DNA from: Clostridiaceae bacterium OM02-2AC
GTDB taxonomy: Bacteria; Bacillota_I; Bacilli_A; Erysipelotrichales; Erysipelotrichaceae
Length of the DNA stretch: 38,730 bases
NCBI GenBank assembly: GCA_003481775.1
Contig: QULU01000026.1
Coordinates: 33,065 to 71,794, forward strand
Direction: 5' to 3'
The notes beneath the pieces were generated by a model. That model was not told where the DNA came from, ran no database searches, and was given only the letters and a program-made list of their open reading frames with translations. The first letter of the stretch is position 1, and every line of letters begins with the position of its first letter. Position numbers and translations under genes: made by a program. This document shows, piece after piece, positions 1-8,512 of the stretch.

Positions 1-1
1 C

Positions 2-229
2 AACAGTATGCCGGGGGTGCTGGTACACAGTCATGGACCATTCAGCTGGGGAAAGGATCCGTTTGAGGCAGTGCACAATGCCGTTGTGATGGAGGAGTGC
101 GCCGCTATGGCGTTTGTGAGTGTGATGCTGCAAAATGGAAGTGCTCAGCCGATGCAGCAGGTATTGCTGGATAAGCACTTCAAGCGCAAGCATGGTCCCG
201 ATGCCTATTACGGGCAGTCGAAAGGGTGA
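2..229 (+). CDS. araD: L-ribulose-5-phosphate 4-epimerase, C-terminal part (gene cut by window edge)
   Basis: Only the last 75 codons are present; the reading frame is open from base 2 and the start lies left of the window. The peptide around [16 protein letters not shown] and the following stretch [16 protein letters not shown] is the conserved C-terminal part of AraD, including the SHGPF histidine region of this class II aldolase-fold family. The enzyme converts L-ribulose 5-phosphate to D-xylulose 5-phosphate, the last arabinose-specific step before the pentose phosphate pathway. The next gene starts 6 bases after the stop, so they are probably co-transcribed. SgaE/UlaF-type paralogues act on ascorbate-derived substrates, and the fragment is too short to exclude them completely. 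Confidence 0.85.
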   Translation, partial: NSMPGVLVHSHGPFSWGKDPFEAVHNAVVMEECAAMAFVSVMLQNGSAQPMQQVLLDKHFKRKHGPDAYYGQSKG

Positions 230-235
230 TTCCCT

Positions 236-1243
236 ATGATTACCAGCAGAATTTTTGATCCAAAATATCCGGAAATCAAAGAATATTCTCTTGTATCTGA
301 GAAATTGATTGTAAATATTATCAATATGGGCGCAACCATTACCTCTGTTATCTGTCGCAGTGACCAAACAGATGTTGTCTTGGGCTATGATACCATCGAT
401 GAATACCTGCGCTTCGATAATTATTTCGGTGCGACAATCGGACGCTGTGCAAACCGTATACGAAATGGCAGATTTGACCTTAACGGGAAAACCTATAAGC
501 TGGACATCAATGATGCCTGCAATGCCCTGCATGGAGGAAAGGAAGGCTTTCATGCACGGCTGTTTGCGGCAGAAATACAGGGAGATACGCTCATTATGCA
601 ATATTTCAGCAGAGATATGGAGGAAGGCTATCCGGGCAATGTAAGCTTCCGTGTATCGTTCACGCTATGCGAAGATACACTCAGCGTACAATATCAGGCA
701 GTTTCAGACAAGGACACCATTGTAAATTTCACCAATCATTCCTATTTTGCCCTGCAGGGTCAGGGAAAGGGAACGGTGGATCATCAGCTGCTGCGCATGC
801 AGGCATCTCGGTATGCAGAAAATGATGAAAACCGCCTGGTGAGCGGTGTTATTAAGGAAACCGCAGGAACACCGTTTGACTTTACAAAGGAAAAAGCAAT
901 CGGTACAGACATAGGAAAGAAAGAGAATGAACAAATTCGTTATGCGAATGGCTATGATCATTACTTTCTCTTCAACGAACAACAGGAACACCGTGTGGAG
1001 GCATACGATCCGCGGAGTGGACACAGGCTGCGCATCACCTCAGACCTACCGGGCTTTCACTTCTATGTTCCGGATTATAAGGAAGCACATGCAGGAAAAG
1101 GGAATGCACAGTATAAAGGACATTGTGCATTCTGCATTGAGACATCCTTTATGCCGGATGCAATCAATTTACACGATCCATGTGAAACACTGTTGAAGGC
1201 ACAAGAGGTTTTTACATCAGTAACAACCTATTCATTTCAATAA
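236..1243 (+). CDS. galM: Aldose 1-epimerase (galactose mutarotase family)
   Basis: 335 residues, the usual length for GalM. Visible family motifs are GRCANRIRNGRF near residue 75, NALHGG near 95, FTNHSYFAL near 165, DHYFLF near 245 and the C-terminal ETSFMPDAIN containing the catalytic-type glutamate. There is no signal peptide, so it is cytosolic. It interconverts alpha and beta anomers of aldoses. It starts 6 bases after araD and its AAGGGTG ribosome binding site overlaps the araD stop, so it most likely serves arabinose (or another pentose/hexose) use in the same operon. A terminator follows at 1269. The exact sugar cannot be read from the sequence. Confidence 0.9.
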   Translation: MITSRIFDPKYPEIKEYSLVSEKLIVNIINMGATITSVICRSDQTDVVLGYDTIDEYLRFDNYFGATIGRCANRIRNGRFDLNGKTYKLDINDACNALHGGKEGFHARLFAAEIQGDTLIMQYFSRDMEEGYPGNVSFRVSFTLCEDTLSVQYQAVSDKDTIVNFTNHSYFALQGQGKGTVDHQLLRMQASRYAENDENRLVSGVIKETAGTPFDFTKEKAIGTDIGKKENEQIRYANGYDHYFLFNEQQEHRVEAYDPRSGHRLRITSDLPGFHFYVPDYKEAHAGKGNAQYKGHCAFCIETSFMPDAINLHDPCETLLKAQEVFTSVTTYSFQ

Positions 1244-1268
1244 TTAGGGATAATTGTATAGAATATAT

Positions 1269-1316
1269 AAAATGCTGTAAGCTCTGGACGAAATACGGGT
1301 TTACAGTATTTTTTAA
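1269..1316 (+). terminator. Intrinsic terminator of the araD-galM operon
   Basis: A 12-bp stem pairs AAAATGCTGTAA (1269-1280) with TTACAGTATTTT (1301-1312) using one G-U pair, over a 20-base loop. It runs directly into TTTTAATTTT. Confidence 0.75.
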
Positions 1317-1646
1317 TTTTAATTGTTTAGTTAATTTATGAAATAATTTCTGAGATAGTTTTAAAAACATAACATTTACATAATATAGTTATCACATTTT
1401 AATTATAACATGAAAAAATAGGGTTTTTAAGTCTGATTACATACTATATTTCAGATATAATGATTATATAAAAGTGGGTGGGTAAGTATGAAAAACACAT
1501 ATGTGAAAAAGGGAGTATTGGATTTGAAGTCATTATGACCATTCTTCAATCGTTTAAAGAAGATGGTCAATAAACATGAGTGCTATGCTGCTTTTTTAAT
1601 ACAGAAAAAGTATAAAATCATATACTAGGAGGAAAGGACGAAGCAT
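1317..1646. other. AT-rich intergenic region with short candidate peptide and a hairpin
   Basis: 330 bases with no normal gene. It holds a -10-like TATAAT at 1456-1461 without a good -35, a 16-codon candidate frame at 1488-1538, and a hairpin at 1537-1568 whose arms GACCATTCTTC and GAAGATGGTC pair with one bulged base. The hairpin has no U-run after it, so it looks like an RNA structure in the leader of the downstream protease gene rather than a terminator. Confidence 0.5.
1488..1538 (+). CDS. Candidate 16-residue leader peptide
   Basis: A small frame reads MKNTYVKKGVLDLKSL, beginning 27 bases after a TATAAT and preceded by a G-rich stretch (GTGGGTGGGTAAGT) that could bind ribosomes weakly. 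Its stop codon lies on the first bases of the hairpin at 1537-1568. Position between a promoter-like element and an exported protease gene would fit a leader or signalling peptide, but the length is short enough to arise by chance and I recognise no family. Confidence 0.2.
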   Translation: MKNTYVKKGVLDLKSL

Positions 1647-2249
1647 ATGAAAAGGAAACACAAATTTTATGTTATTGCTGTTATAATGACAATTGTATAC
1701 AGCATTTCAACGGGGAGTATATTCGCAGCAACACCAAGACTAGGCGGTAGATATTCATCAGGTGTGGGGAATATCACGATATTTATTAACTACAATTCAG
1801 GTGCAGGATATTGGGAATCTTTTATAAAAAATGCGGCAAATAACTGGATGTATACAGGAAAGGGCGATAATCCCATATATATCAGCTTTGTAAGCAGCAA
1901 TTATGGATCTTCAATGGATATATATTCAAAAAGGGATAGTTACTGGACAAGCCAAGGTTCATTTGGAGTTTTAGCCGAAACATTATTCTATAACAGCAGT
2001 TCAAAAAAGATGCAGCCCAATGCAGGAAACTGGCTCTATACAGAAATATACATTAATGATGATAATTATAAAAAGTCCAGCTTCAGCAATGATCAGGCAT
2101 TAGGTACACTTATACATGAAATGGGACATGCATTCGGTCTTGCGCATTATAATTCAAATCCAAACAGCATTATGTGCCAAACAAAAAAAGGACGGAAAGT
2201 GCAGCGCGTGCAAAAAACAGATAATGACACGATAAACGCTATTTACTGA
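1647..2249 (+). CDS. Secreted metzincin-like (matrixin-type) zinc protease
   Basis: 200 residues. Residues 1-28 are a signal peptide (KRKHK, hydrophobic core, cleavage likely after FAA). The mature part carries the elongated zinc motif HEMGHAFGLAH at 157-167 (three histidines plus catalytic E158), followed by a SIM methionine at 174-176 in the place of the metzincin Met-turn. This is the M10A/matrixin-like arrangement in a minimal, single-domain form with no propeptide that I can see. A good ribosome site (AGGAGGAAAGG) precedes the ATG. The lipoprotein gene follows after 17 bases, so the two are probably one operon acting outside the cell. Substrate unknown. Confidence 0.8.
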   Translation: MKRKHKFYVIAVIMTIVYSISTGSIFAATPRLGGRYSSGVGNITIFINYNSGAGYWESFIKNAANNWMYTGKGDNPIYISFVSSNYGSSMDIYSKRDSYWTSQGSFGVLAETLFYNSSSKKMQPNAGNWLYTEIYINDDNYKKSSFSNDQALGTLIHEMGHAFGLAHYNSNPNSIMCQTKKGRKVQRVQKTDNDTINAIY

Positions 2250-2266
2250 GAAAGGAAAACGACGAT

Positions 2267-2989
2267 ATGATAAAGAAAATGAATAGACTGTTGGTACTCT
2301 TTATTCTCCTTGCGGTTATCTGTTCAGGCTGTTCTTCACAGCATACAGAAAACAAGCAAATAAGTAAACCTGTTGAAGAGGTAAATGAACCATATGATGC
2401 TTATGCTAAAATTAAGTCAAAAGAAGTTATGAGTATACCAAATTCAGCAGAAATCGACGGGGATCCATCAGATAGTAATGAAATATATTCTAGAGTTACG
2501 GATATAGCAATAGTAAATATAGAATCTATTGATGGCGGAGATAATATAAATCAAAATACGAGTGAGTATATATACCCATTCACATATGGAAAAATGAAAA
2601 TATTAGCTGTTTACAAAGGTGACCTTCAGGTAAATGCAACGATAGGTTATACGCGTATGGGAGGTATCATTCCATTTGATAAATACTATGCAAGTCTGTA
2701 TCCTGAACAACAAAGTAAAATAGACAGAAATATGAAAGATGATAAACCGGAGTATGTTGAAATGATGTTTGAGGACGATATACAGATAGAGGCAGGTAAA
2801 ACTTATCTAGTGTATTTAACATCATATCCACAATACAAGATTGATGATTTACCAGTATATAATATTGGCGGATGGGAAGGCGGATTACGTGAAATACAAG
2901 GGAATCCAAAAGCAAAAACAGGAGTCAAAGCATATAACAATTACACTGGTCAGTGGGATACACTGAATGAAATACTTCCCAAATCATGA
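2267..2989 (+). CDS. Putative lipoprotein of unknown function
   Basis: 240 residues. An N-terminal lipoprotein signal (KK, hydrophobic stretch, then CSGC with the lipidated cysteine probably C22) is followed by a polar, mostly beta-looking domain. Near residue 108 is a stretch MKILAVYKGD and later EAGKTYLVYLTSYP, a pattern common in Firmicutes extracellular proteins of unknown role. I do not recognise a named family. It sits 17 bases downstream of the secreted zinc protease and ahead of a terminator, so it may be a partner, inhibitor or immunity-type factor for that protease; that is a guess from position only. Confidence 0.7.
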   Translation: MIKKMNRLLVLFILLAVICSGCSSQHTENKQISKPVEEVNEPYDAYAKIKSKEVMSIPNSAEIDGDPSDSNEIYSRVTDIAIVNIESIDGGDNINQNTSEYIYPFTYGKMKILAVYKGDLQVNATIGYTRMGGIIPFDKYYASLYPEQQSKIDRNMKDDKPEYVEMMFEDDIQIEAGKTYLVYLTSYPQYKIDDLPVYNIGGWEGGLREIQGNPKAKTGVKAYNNYTGQWDTLNEILPKS

Positions 2990-3029
2990 AAACTAAGCTG
3001 ATTCATAGTTTAGAATCGCTTGAATAAAG

Positions 3030-3059
3030 ACTGCATGCTAAACAGCAAGCAGTTTTTTT
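3030..3059 (+). terminator. Intrinsic terminator after protease-lipoprotein pair
   Basis: ACTGCATGCT (3030-3039) and AGCAAGCAGT (3044-3053) form a 10-bp stem with one mismatch around a four-base AAAC loop, followed by seven T. Confidence 0.85.
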
Positions 3060-3351
3060 GTTTCTGCAGCTATTATGAATCAGAGTACATTCCGCCCTTC
3101 TAGGTAATAAATTACTCATAAAACCCTTTCTGTTAAAGCTGGCATAACACTTAAAACAAGTAAAATTTATCCACCAATTTAAACATTCCTCCACCATGGC
3201 GTGTCTCTCTTATCGCACGAAGAATATAAAACAAGCGCAATAAAACACTATAAATGCATTATTTAACATTTATAAAACGCTTTCTTCTCTATTTTAAATA
3301 ATTTACTGAAAGCTATACTTCCTTTATTTTTTTGTATTTATTCCCCTCGCA
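3060..3351. other. AT-rich intergenic region, no gene seen
   Basis: About 290 bases without a credible coding frame. The only structure I see is an 8-bp perfect inverted repeat, TATAAATG at 3249-3256 and CATTTATA at 3267-3274. The regulatory region of the transporter operon begins immediately after this stretch. Confidence 0.5.
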
Positions 3352-3416
3352 AGTAACAAAAGTACACCTATTGTAAAGAATATGAGTCGACTGGCATGTA
3401 AGCGCTTTGCTATAGT
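3352..3416 (+). promoter_or_regulatory. Promoter and activator-type box of transporter locus A
   Basis: The -10 is TATAGT (3411-3416) with a weak -35 TCGACT (3387-3392), 18 bases apart. Upstream lies AGTAACAAAAGT, one base, CACCTA, one base, TGTAA (3352-3376). The same box occurs at 9992-10016 before the paralogous transporter, and in both cases it starts exactly 35 bases upstream of the first base of the -35. A poor -35 plus a fixed upstream box is typical of activator-dependent promoters. The AraC regulator encoded at 11597-12457 is the obvious candidate. Confidence 0.65.
3397..3410 (+). promoter_or_regulatory. cre-like catabolite repression site
   Basis: TGTAAGCGCTTTGC matches 12 of 14 positions of the Gram-positive cre consensus (TGWNANCGNTNWCA), with an intact AAGCGCTT core. 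It lies in the spacer directly upstream of the -10, where CcpA binding would block RNA polymerase. The paralogous promoter at 10027-10055 has no such site. Confidence 0.45.
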
Positions 3417-3493
3417 AGAAGTGTCAAGAACAAGTCGCATGACAACCCGGGAAAAGCTTCTTGAAAGTATACATGATTGTGAGGAAAAAGAAT

Positions 3494-5002
3494 ATGAATA
3501 CTGAACGTAATGAAAACAAACAGATTGATCCTCAGCTGGAGGCGGTTTACAAGGACAGGAAATTCTTCGGACATCCACGCGGGCTGGGGGCACTCGCTGC
3601 GGGGAACTTCTTCAACTCATTCGCATGGGGCGGCGTCTATGCCATACTGATTTACTATCTCTACAGTCCATACACCAAAGGGCTGGGCTTTACTCAGGGG
3701 GAAGCTGCCAGCATGATTGCCGCAATGGGCGCATGCAACTCGCTGTTCGTTATTGTCGGAAGCTGGCTGAGTGACCGGGTACTGGGGCCTAGAAAAGCAC
3801 TGGTTGTCGGAAATGTGGTCAAAGCGATATCCTTCGGACTACTCGCTGTACCGGCTTTCTCTTTAACACAGGGAAGAATCTTCGCTGTATTGTCTTTGAT
3901 TTTGATGTCCCTGCCGATTATGGGGGCTGCCAATCCATCCATGACAGGGCTGCTCTATCGCAGTGATGACGATGGACGCCGTGACGCTGCCTTCACCATC
4001 CACAACGTTGCCAATGCAATTACCGGTATGATCTCACCGATCCTGATCGGCTTCATCGGTATGAGCGACTATCATCTGGGATTCTTCATCAGTGCCATGG
4101 CTGCACTTGCCTATGGTCTGGTCATTCTCTTTACAGGAAAACGCTTCTTTGGAACGATAGGGGAAAAGCCAGCCAATCCGGTATCCAGAGAAGAGCTGAA
4201 AAAAGCGGGGCTGCTGTTTGCCGGCGTTGTAATACTTCTGCTTGCAGGAATTGGTATCACAGTAAGTATGGGAGTCATGAATTTTGACGGTATCCTGAAT
4301 ATCATCACTACCTTCTCCTTCGTTATTCCAATCGTATTCCTGTACAAAATGTACACAAATAAAAACATCACAAAGGAAGAGCACACGAAAATGAAGCCGT
4401 TTTTGAAAATCTGGTGTGTACAATGTGTAGTTGCACTGTCTGCTGTTCTTCTGAATACGGCACTCGCGGTCTTCATTGAAGCGAAAATCGATCGTAACTT
4501 CATGGGGATTGAATTTGCCCCGGCAACCTTCACCTCAATCTATAATCTGCTAGGTCTGGTCATGGGTGCCTTCTTTGTCTGGGTCTGGGGCTCTACAAAA
4601 TTCGGAAAGCTGAAGGTCACAAAGAAATTCTCCATCGGTGTACTGGTTAATGCCGCAGCCTATGCCGTACTTGCTGTTCCGGTACTGACCGGTGGAAAGG
4701 GAAGCATCTTCTCTCCGCTGTGGGTCGTGGGGTATTACTTTATTCTTACCATTGGAGATAACTTCATCAATCCGATTGGTGTATCCATGACTGCAAAGCT
4801 CGCTCCTGCATCCTATGAAACACAAATGCAGTCCGCATGGCAGCAGTCCAATTCCATCGCTAACGGTATCAGTATTATCGCCTTTAAATTCTTTGTGACA
4901 GCAGACCAGCAGATGATGATTTTCCCTATCATGACTGTGCTGTTAGTGGGGACCTGTCTGGTGCTGTTGAAAATGTCAAAGAAAATCGACGCCATTGTAT
5001 AA
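3494..5002 (+). CDS. POT/PTR2-type (MFS) oligopeptide transporter homologue, locus A
   Basis: 502 residues, about 12 hydrophobic segments. The POT family loop GSWLSDRVLGPRKALVVG (TM2-3) and ANPSMTGLLYRSDDDGRRDAAF followed by HNVANAI match the PTR2 signatures of bacterial DtpA-type peptide transporters. The TM1 motif ExxER, conserved for proton coupling in the family, is replaced by N38-F-F-N41-S42. Of several in-frame starts (TTG 3461, ATG 3473, ATG 3494) I chose 3494 because GTGAGGAAAAAG lies at proper distance. It is the first gene of an operon with a zinc protease and a GH127 enzyme, so its cargo may be a glycosylated peptide. A sugar or other MFS role is possible. Confidence 0.8.
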   Translation: MNTERNENKQIDPQLEAVYKDRKFFGHPRGLGALAAGNFFNSFAWGGVYAILIYYLYSPYTKGLGFTQGEAASMIAAMGACNSLFVIVGSWLSDRVLGPRKALVVGNVVKAISFGLLAVPAFSLTQGRIFAVLSLILMSLPIMGAANPSMTGLLYRSDDDGRRDAAFTIHNVANAITGMISPILIGFIGMSDYHLGFFISAMAALAYGLVILFTGKRFFGTIGEKPANPVSREELKKAGLLFAGVVILLLAGIGITVSMGVMNFDGILNIITTFSFVIPIVFLYKMYTNKNITKEEHTKMKPFLKIWCVQCVVALSAVLLNTALAVFIEAKIDRNFMGIEFAPATFTSIYNLLGLVMGAFFVWVWGSTKFGKLKVTKKFSIGVLVNAAAYAVLAVPVLTGGKGSIFSPLWVVGYYFILTIGDNFINPIGVSMTAKLAPASYETQMQSAWQQSNSIANGISIIAFKFFVTADQQMMIFPIMTVLLVGTCLVLLKMSKKIDAIV

Positions 5003-5012
5003 GGAGGATGCT

Positions 5013-6071
5013 ATGAATATGGAAATTCCTGAAATACGAAAAGCCAGAATGATCGATACCAGACGTCTGGAGGTCTTCTGGAGCCAGGCTGTTGTTAATT
5101 CCCAGTACAGCGAAAATATCGGTGTATATCATAAGGGGAGGCGCATTGCCACCTATGAGCGCAGTGATGATGAGGAATGGGACAGGGGAACCGTCTACGA
5201 GGAAGGAAAACGGAAGACCACCTATTTCATGAACGAGGAGATTGACTGTACGCATATGGAGGAATACAGCATTCAGGTACTGAAGAATATCCGCAGTACT
5301 GACGTACCGGGTATTCCCGCAGATCCACAGCGCTCCTATACCATCACCTATGAGCCATATTATACAAAATTCACCACCTGCGCCTGCGGTGTTGTGATAA
5401 AATCCAACAGCCGTGTCAGTGAGGAAGCACATGCCATGGCAAAGACCATTGTGGATTTTATGCTGCTGAAGCTGCCGGAAGCCAGCGCAATCCTAAAAGG
5501 CGCCGGCGCTGAGCTTGCCATCTATGCTAAGGATGAGGATGCGTATGAAATCCCCGAACACCGTGCCGGCTGCTTGTTCCTACACCGCCCTGTGGAAGGC
5601 TTCGGCGGTACGATGGAAATACCGACAACCTCCATTTCAGAGGTAAATGTATTGCATATTCTGGAAGGAGAACACATTACACGCTATACGCATGAATGCA
5701 TTCTGGTGCATGAATTTGCACATGCTGTGCATTTGATTGGCATCAATTATATGAAGGATACCTCACTGGCAGACGAATGCAGAGCCATCTATGCGGCTGC
5801 CAAAGAGGAAGGACTGTGGCCGCATACCTATGCCATCAGCAATTATGAGGAATACTTTGCGACACTGTCTACCGTCTGGTTCAATGTCATGGAGGAAGGG
5901 AAGGATGGAACCTGGGATGGTACCCGTGGTCCTGTCAATACCCGTGCAGAGCTGAAGGAATACGATCAAAGAGCCTATGCATTTTTTGAAAAAATATATT
6001 CCTCGCAATATCTGCCTGCCCCATGGGATACGTATGAGGATGCATACGATATCCACGGAAACAGACGCTGA
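5013..6071 (+). CDS. Cytosolic HExxH (gluzincin-like) metallopeptidase
   Basis: 352 residues, no signal peptide. H233-E-F-A-H237 is a zinc-protease helix motif, and the later stretch NYEEYFATLSTVWFN (277-291) supplies a glutamate (E279 or E280) in the position of the third ligand, as in lethal-factor-like and related gluzincins. The N-terminal 90 residues (KARMIDTRRLEVFWSQAV) resemble an SbsA/Ig-like beta domain. The ATG at 5013 follows AAGGAGGATGCT; it starts 10 bases after the transporter stop and ends 25 bases before the GH127 gene, so the three are one operon. It probably cleaves the imported peptide, before or after sugar removal. I know no named family that fits closely. Confidence 0.75.
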   Translation: MNMEIPEIRKARMIDTRRLEVFWSQAVVNSQYSENIGVYHKGRRIATYERSDDEEWDRGTVYEEGKRKTTYFMNEEIDCTHMEEYSIQVLKNIRSTDVPGIPADPQRSYTITYEPYYTKFTTCACGVVIKSNSRVSEEAHAMAKTIVDFMLLKLPEASAILKGAGAELAIYAKDEDAYEIPEHRAGCLFLHRPVEGFGGTMEIPTTSISEVNVLHILEGEHITRYTHECILVHEFAHAVHLIGINYMKDTSLADECRAIYAAAKEEGLWPHTYAISNYEEYFATLSTVWFNVMEEGKDGTWDGTRGPVNTRAELKEYDQRAYAFFEKIYSSQYLPAPWDTYEDAYDIHGNRR

Positions 6072-6096
6072 TAGAATCAAGGAAAGGAAACAGAAT

Positions 6097-8364
6097 ATGA
6101 GTAAACAAGATATAGAAATCATAGAACAGGATATTGCCGCCCTGTATCTGGGAAACCTGAAAACCGTGGAGTTTGATCTGGAGCTTCCAGCGAAAGGGGC
6201 AAACGGCTCCGCAATCTCATGGAAATCCAGTGATGTGCGCTATCTTGAGGATACTGGAAGGGTACACCAGCTTGCCTATGGAAAAGGAAAGCGTGAGGTT
6301 GTTCTGACAGCAATCTTCTCCTATGGAAGCGAAGAGCTTGTGCGGGAGTATCCGGTAACCGTACTGGAAAAGAAAAATGATATTCAGGTGGAATCCATTT
6401 ACAGCATTGATGTGGAGGCACTGCCAAATACAGAGGTGAAGCTGCCAGCGGTTGCCATCGTGGTTACAAAGGAACACAAAACGATTTCTCATGCAGTCAC
6501 CTGGGATGATGGGGATGTACAGTGTTTTCAAACACTCGGTGATCAGGATATTCACGGCGTGCTGCAGGATACAGCCATAGAGGTACATGCCGTTGTCCAT
6601 GTTCTGGAGTCATTGAAAAAGGATACAACCGTTCTTGAGAAAAAAGCAGAAAAATTTGCCAGAAGCGAGGTTTCCCTGTTGGAGGGCTCTTCCTTTAAGG
6701 AAGCTCAGGATCGTATGCTGGAGGTACTTCTTCATGTGAATGATGATCAGATGCTGTACAATTTCCGTGCCACCTGCGGTCTGGATACGCTGGGAGCACC
6801 GCAGATGATCGGCTGGGATACACCGGACAGCAAGCTGCGCGGGCATACAAGCGGACATTATCTTTCTGCCCTTGCCTATTGCTATGCCGCAACAAAGAAT
6901 GAGGAAATCCGTCGCAAGGCCGATTATATGCTGCAGTCTCTAAAGGAATGTCAGGATGCGTTCGCTGATGTGGAAGGCTGTCATGAAGGCTTTCTGAGTG
7001 CCTATACAGAGGAGCAGTTTGACCTGCTTGAGAAATTTACACCCTATCCGGAAATCTGGGCACCGTATTATACGCTGCATAAAATACTGGCCGGTTTGAT
7101 TGACTGCTATGAACAAATTCATCTGGATACAGCCCTGCATATGGCAGAGAAGCTGGGAGATTGGGTATACAACAGATTGAGCCGTCTGGATAATAAGACC
7201 CTGAAAAAGATGTGGAGTATCTATATCGCCGGAGAGTTTGGCGGTATGAATGAAAGCCTTGCACAGCTTTATCTGCTGCGTGGGAAAAAGGAGCATCTGG
7301 AAGCGGCAAAGCTCTTTGATAACGATAAGCTGTTTTATCCGATGAAACGAAATATTGATGCGATTGGCGGTATGCATGCGAATCAGCATATTCCCCAGAT
7401 CATCGGTGCCATGAAGCTATTTGAAGCGACAAAGGATAAGACCTATTATCGCATTGCAAAATATTTCTGGGAAATCGTCACAGGAGCTCATTGCTACACG
7501 ATTGGAGGCTGTGGAGAAACCGAGATGTTCCATCAGCCGAATGTGATCGGTGCCTTGCTGAGTGACAATACAGCTGAAAGCTGTGCATCCTATAATATGC
7601 TGAAGCTGACCAATGAGCTGTTTCAGTATGAACCGCATGCTGCCTATATGGACTACTATGAGCGGACGATGCAGAATCATATCCTCTCCAGCGGAGAACA
7701 GCGGCCTACCGGAGGCAGTACGTATTTCATGCCGCTGCGACCGGGAGGAAGAAAGCATTTTGATGATGAAAACAGCTGCTGTCACGGTACCGGGCTGGAA
7801 AATCATTTCCGTTACGGGGATGCCATCTATCATCATTCCTCCAGCTGTGTATATGTAAACCTCTTTGTATCCTCTACACTAACGAAAGAGAATATGACCA
7901 TCACACAGAAGGCTTGCGAGGATCAGCCTGGAAATATCTCTCTGTCAGTTACCGGCGGGAATGGCAAAGAGCTGGCAATTCGTATACCGTCGTGGGCACG
8001 CAGTACATCTGTGTGCATGAATGGTAAGACTGTCGGGCAAACAGCCGCAGCCGATGGTTATCTGCATCTGTTTTTGCAGGAGGACACGGTACAGATCGAT
8101 GCTGTGTTTGGCTGTGATTATTATCTGGAGGCAACACCGGATAGAAAAGAGCTGGTATCCTTGCACTATGGGCCATATGTGCTTGCGGCAGTAAATGAAA
8201 CAGAAGCATATCTGAAGCTGCAGCTGAAGCCGGAGAAGCTCGCAGAACAGATTCATCAGATACCGGGAACTACACGTTTCCATGATGCGGCGGATCAGCT
8301 TGACTTTGTTCCTCTAAGTCAGATTGATTTGGAAGCATATCATGTATACTTCACTTTAGCTTAA
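6097..8364 (+). CDS. GH127 (DUF1680) beta-L-arabinofuranosidase homologue with N-terminal Ig-like domains, locus A
   Basis: 755 residues, no signal peptide. Residues about 8-90 look like an atrophied bacterial Ig domain (ANGSAISWKSSD), about 95-175 like a group-4 bacterial Ig domain (ISHAVTWDDGD), and the rest is the (alpha/alpha)6 GH127 module. The zinc-thiolate catalytic site known from Bifidobacterium HypBA1 is present: E494-x-C496 (TAESCASYNML) and C561-C562 (NSCCHGTG), the first cysteine of the pair being the nucleophile. The family removes terminal beta-L-arabinofuranose, classically from hydroxyproline-linked arabinosides. The cytosolic location and the transporter and protease genes in front suggest it acts on imported glycopeptides; other GH127 substrates cannot be excluded. 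Confidence 0.85.
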   Translation: MSKQDIEIIEQDIAALYLGNLKTVEFDLELPAKGANGSAISWKSSDVRYLEDTGRVHQLAYGKGKREVVLTAIFSYGSEELVREYPVTVLEKKNDIQVESIYSIDVEALPNTEVKLPAVAIVVTKEHKTISHAVTWDDGDVQCFQTLGDQDIHGVLQDTAIEVHAVVHVLESLKKDTTVLEKKAEKFARSEVSLLEGSSFKEAQDRMLEVLLHVNDDQMLYNFRATCGLDTLGAPQMIGWDTPDSKLRGHTSGHYLSALAYCYAATKNEEIRRKADYMLQSLKECQDAFADVEGCHEGFLSAYTEEQFDLLEKFTPYPEIWAPYYTLHKILAGLIDCYEQIHLDTALHMAEKLGDWVYNRLSRLDNKTLKKMWSIYIAGEFGGMNESLAQLYLLRGKKEHLEAAKLFDNDKLFYPMKRNIDAIGGMHANQHIPQIIGAMKLFEATKDKTYYRIAKYFWEIVTGAHCYTIGGCGETEMFHQPNVIGALLSDNTAESCASYNMLKLTNELFQYEPHAAYMDYYERTMQNHILSSGEQRPTGGSTYFMPLRPGGRKHFDDENSCCHGTGLENHFRYGDAIYHHSSSCVYVNLFVSSTLTKENMTITQKACEDQPGNISLSVTGGNGKELAIRIPSWARSTSVCMNGKTVGQTAAADGYLHLFLQEDTVQIDAVFGCDYYLEATPDRKELVSLHYGPYVLAAVNETEAYLKLQLKPEKLAEQIHQIPGTTRFHDAADQLDFVPLSQIDLEAYHVYFTLA

Positions 8365-8368
8365 GCTG

Positions 8369-8409
8369 AAAGCAGGCCCTGTTATTGCTTTGATTACGGG
8401 GTCTGCTTT
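8369..8409 (+). terminator. Probable terminator of locus A operon
   Basis: AAAGCAG (8369-8375) pairs with CTGCTTT (8403-8409), extended inside by CCC/GGG. The following bases are only moderately T-rich, so termination may be partial and the M24 gene downstream may receive read-through. Confidence 0.5.
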
Positions 8410-8512
8410 GCCTTACCAGCGTGTTTGCGAAGGAGGAACAGTTGGCTGAAGGGTAAATTCTAGACTGTTTATATAGATGTAGAAATATAGAAAACCATAT
8501 ATAGGAGGAGTG

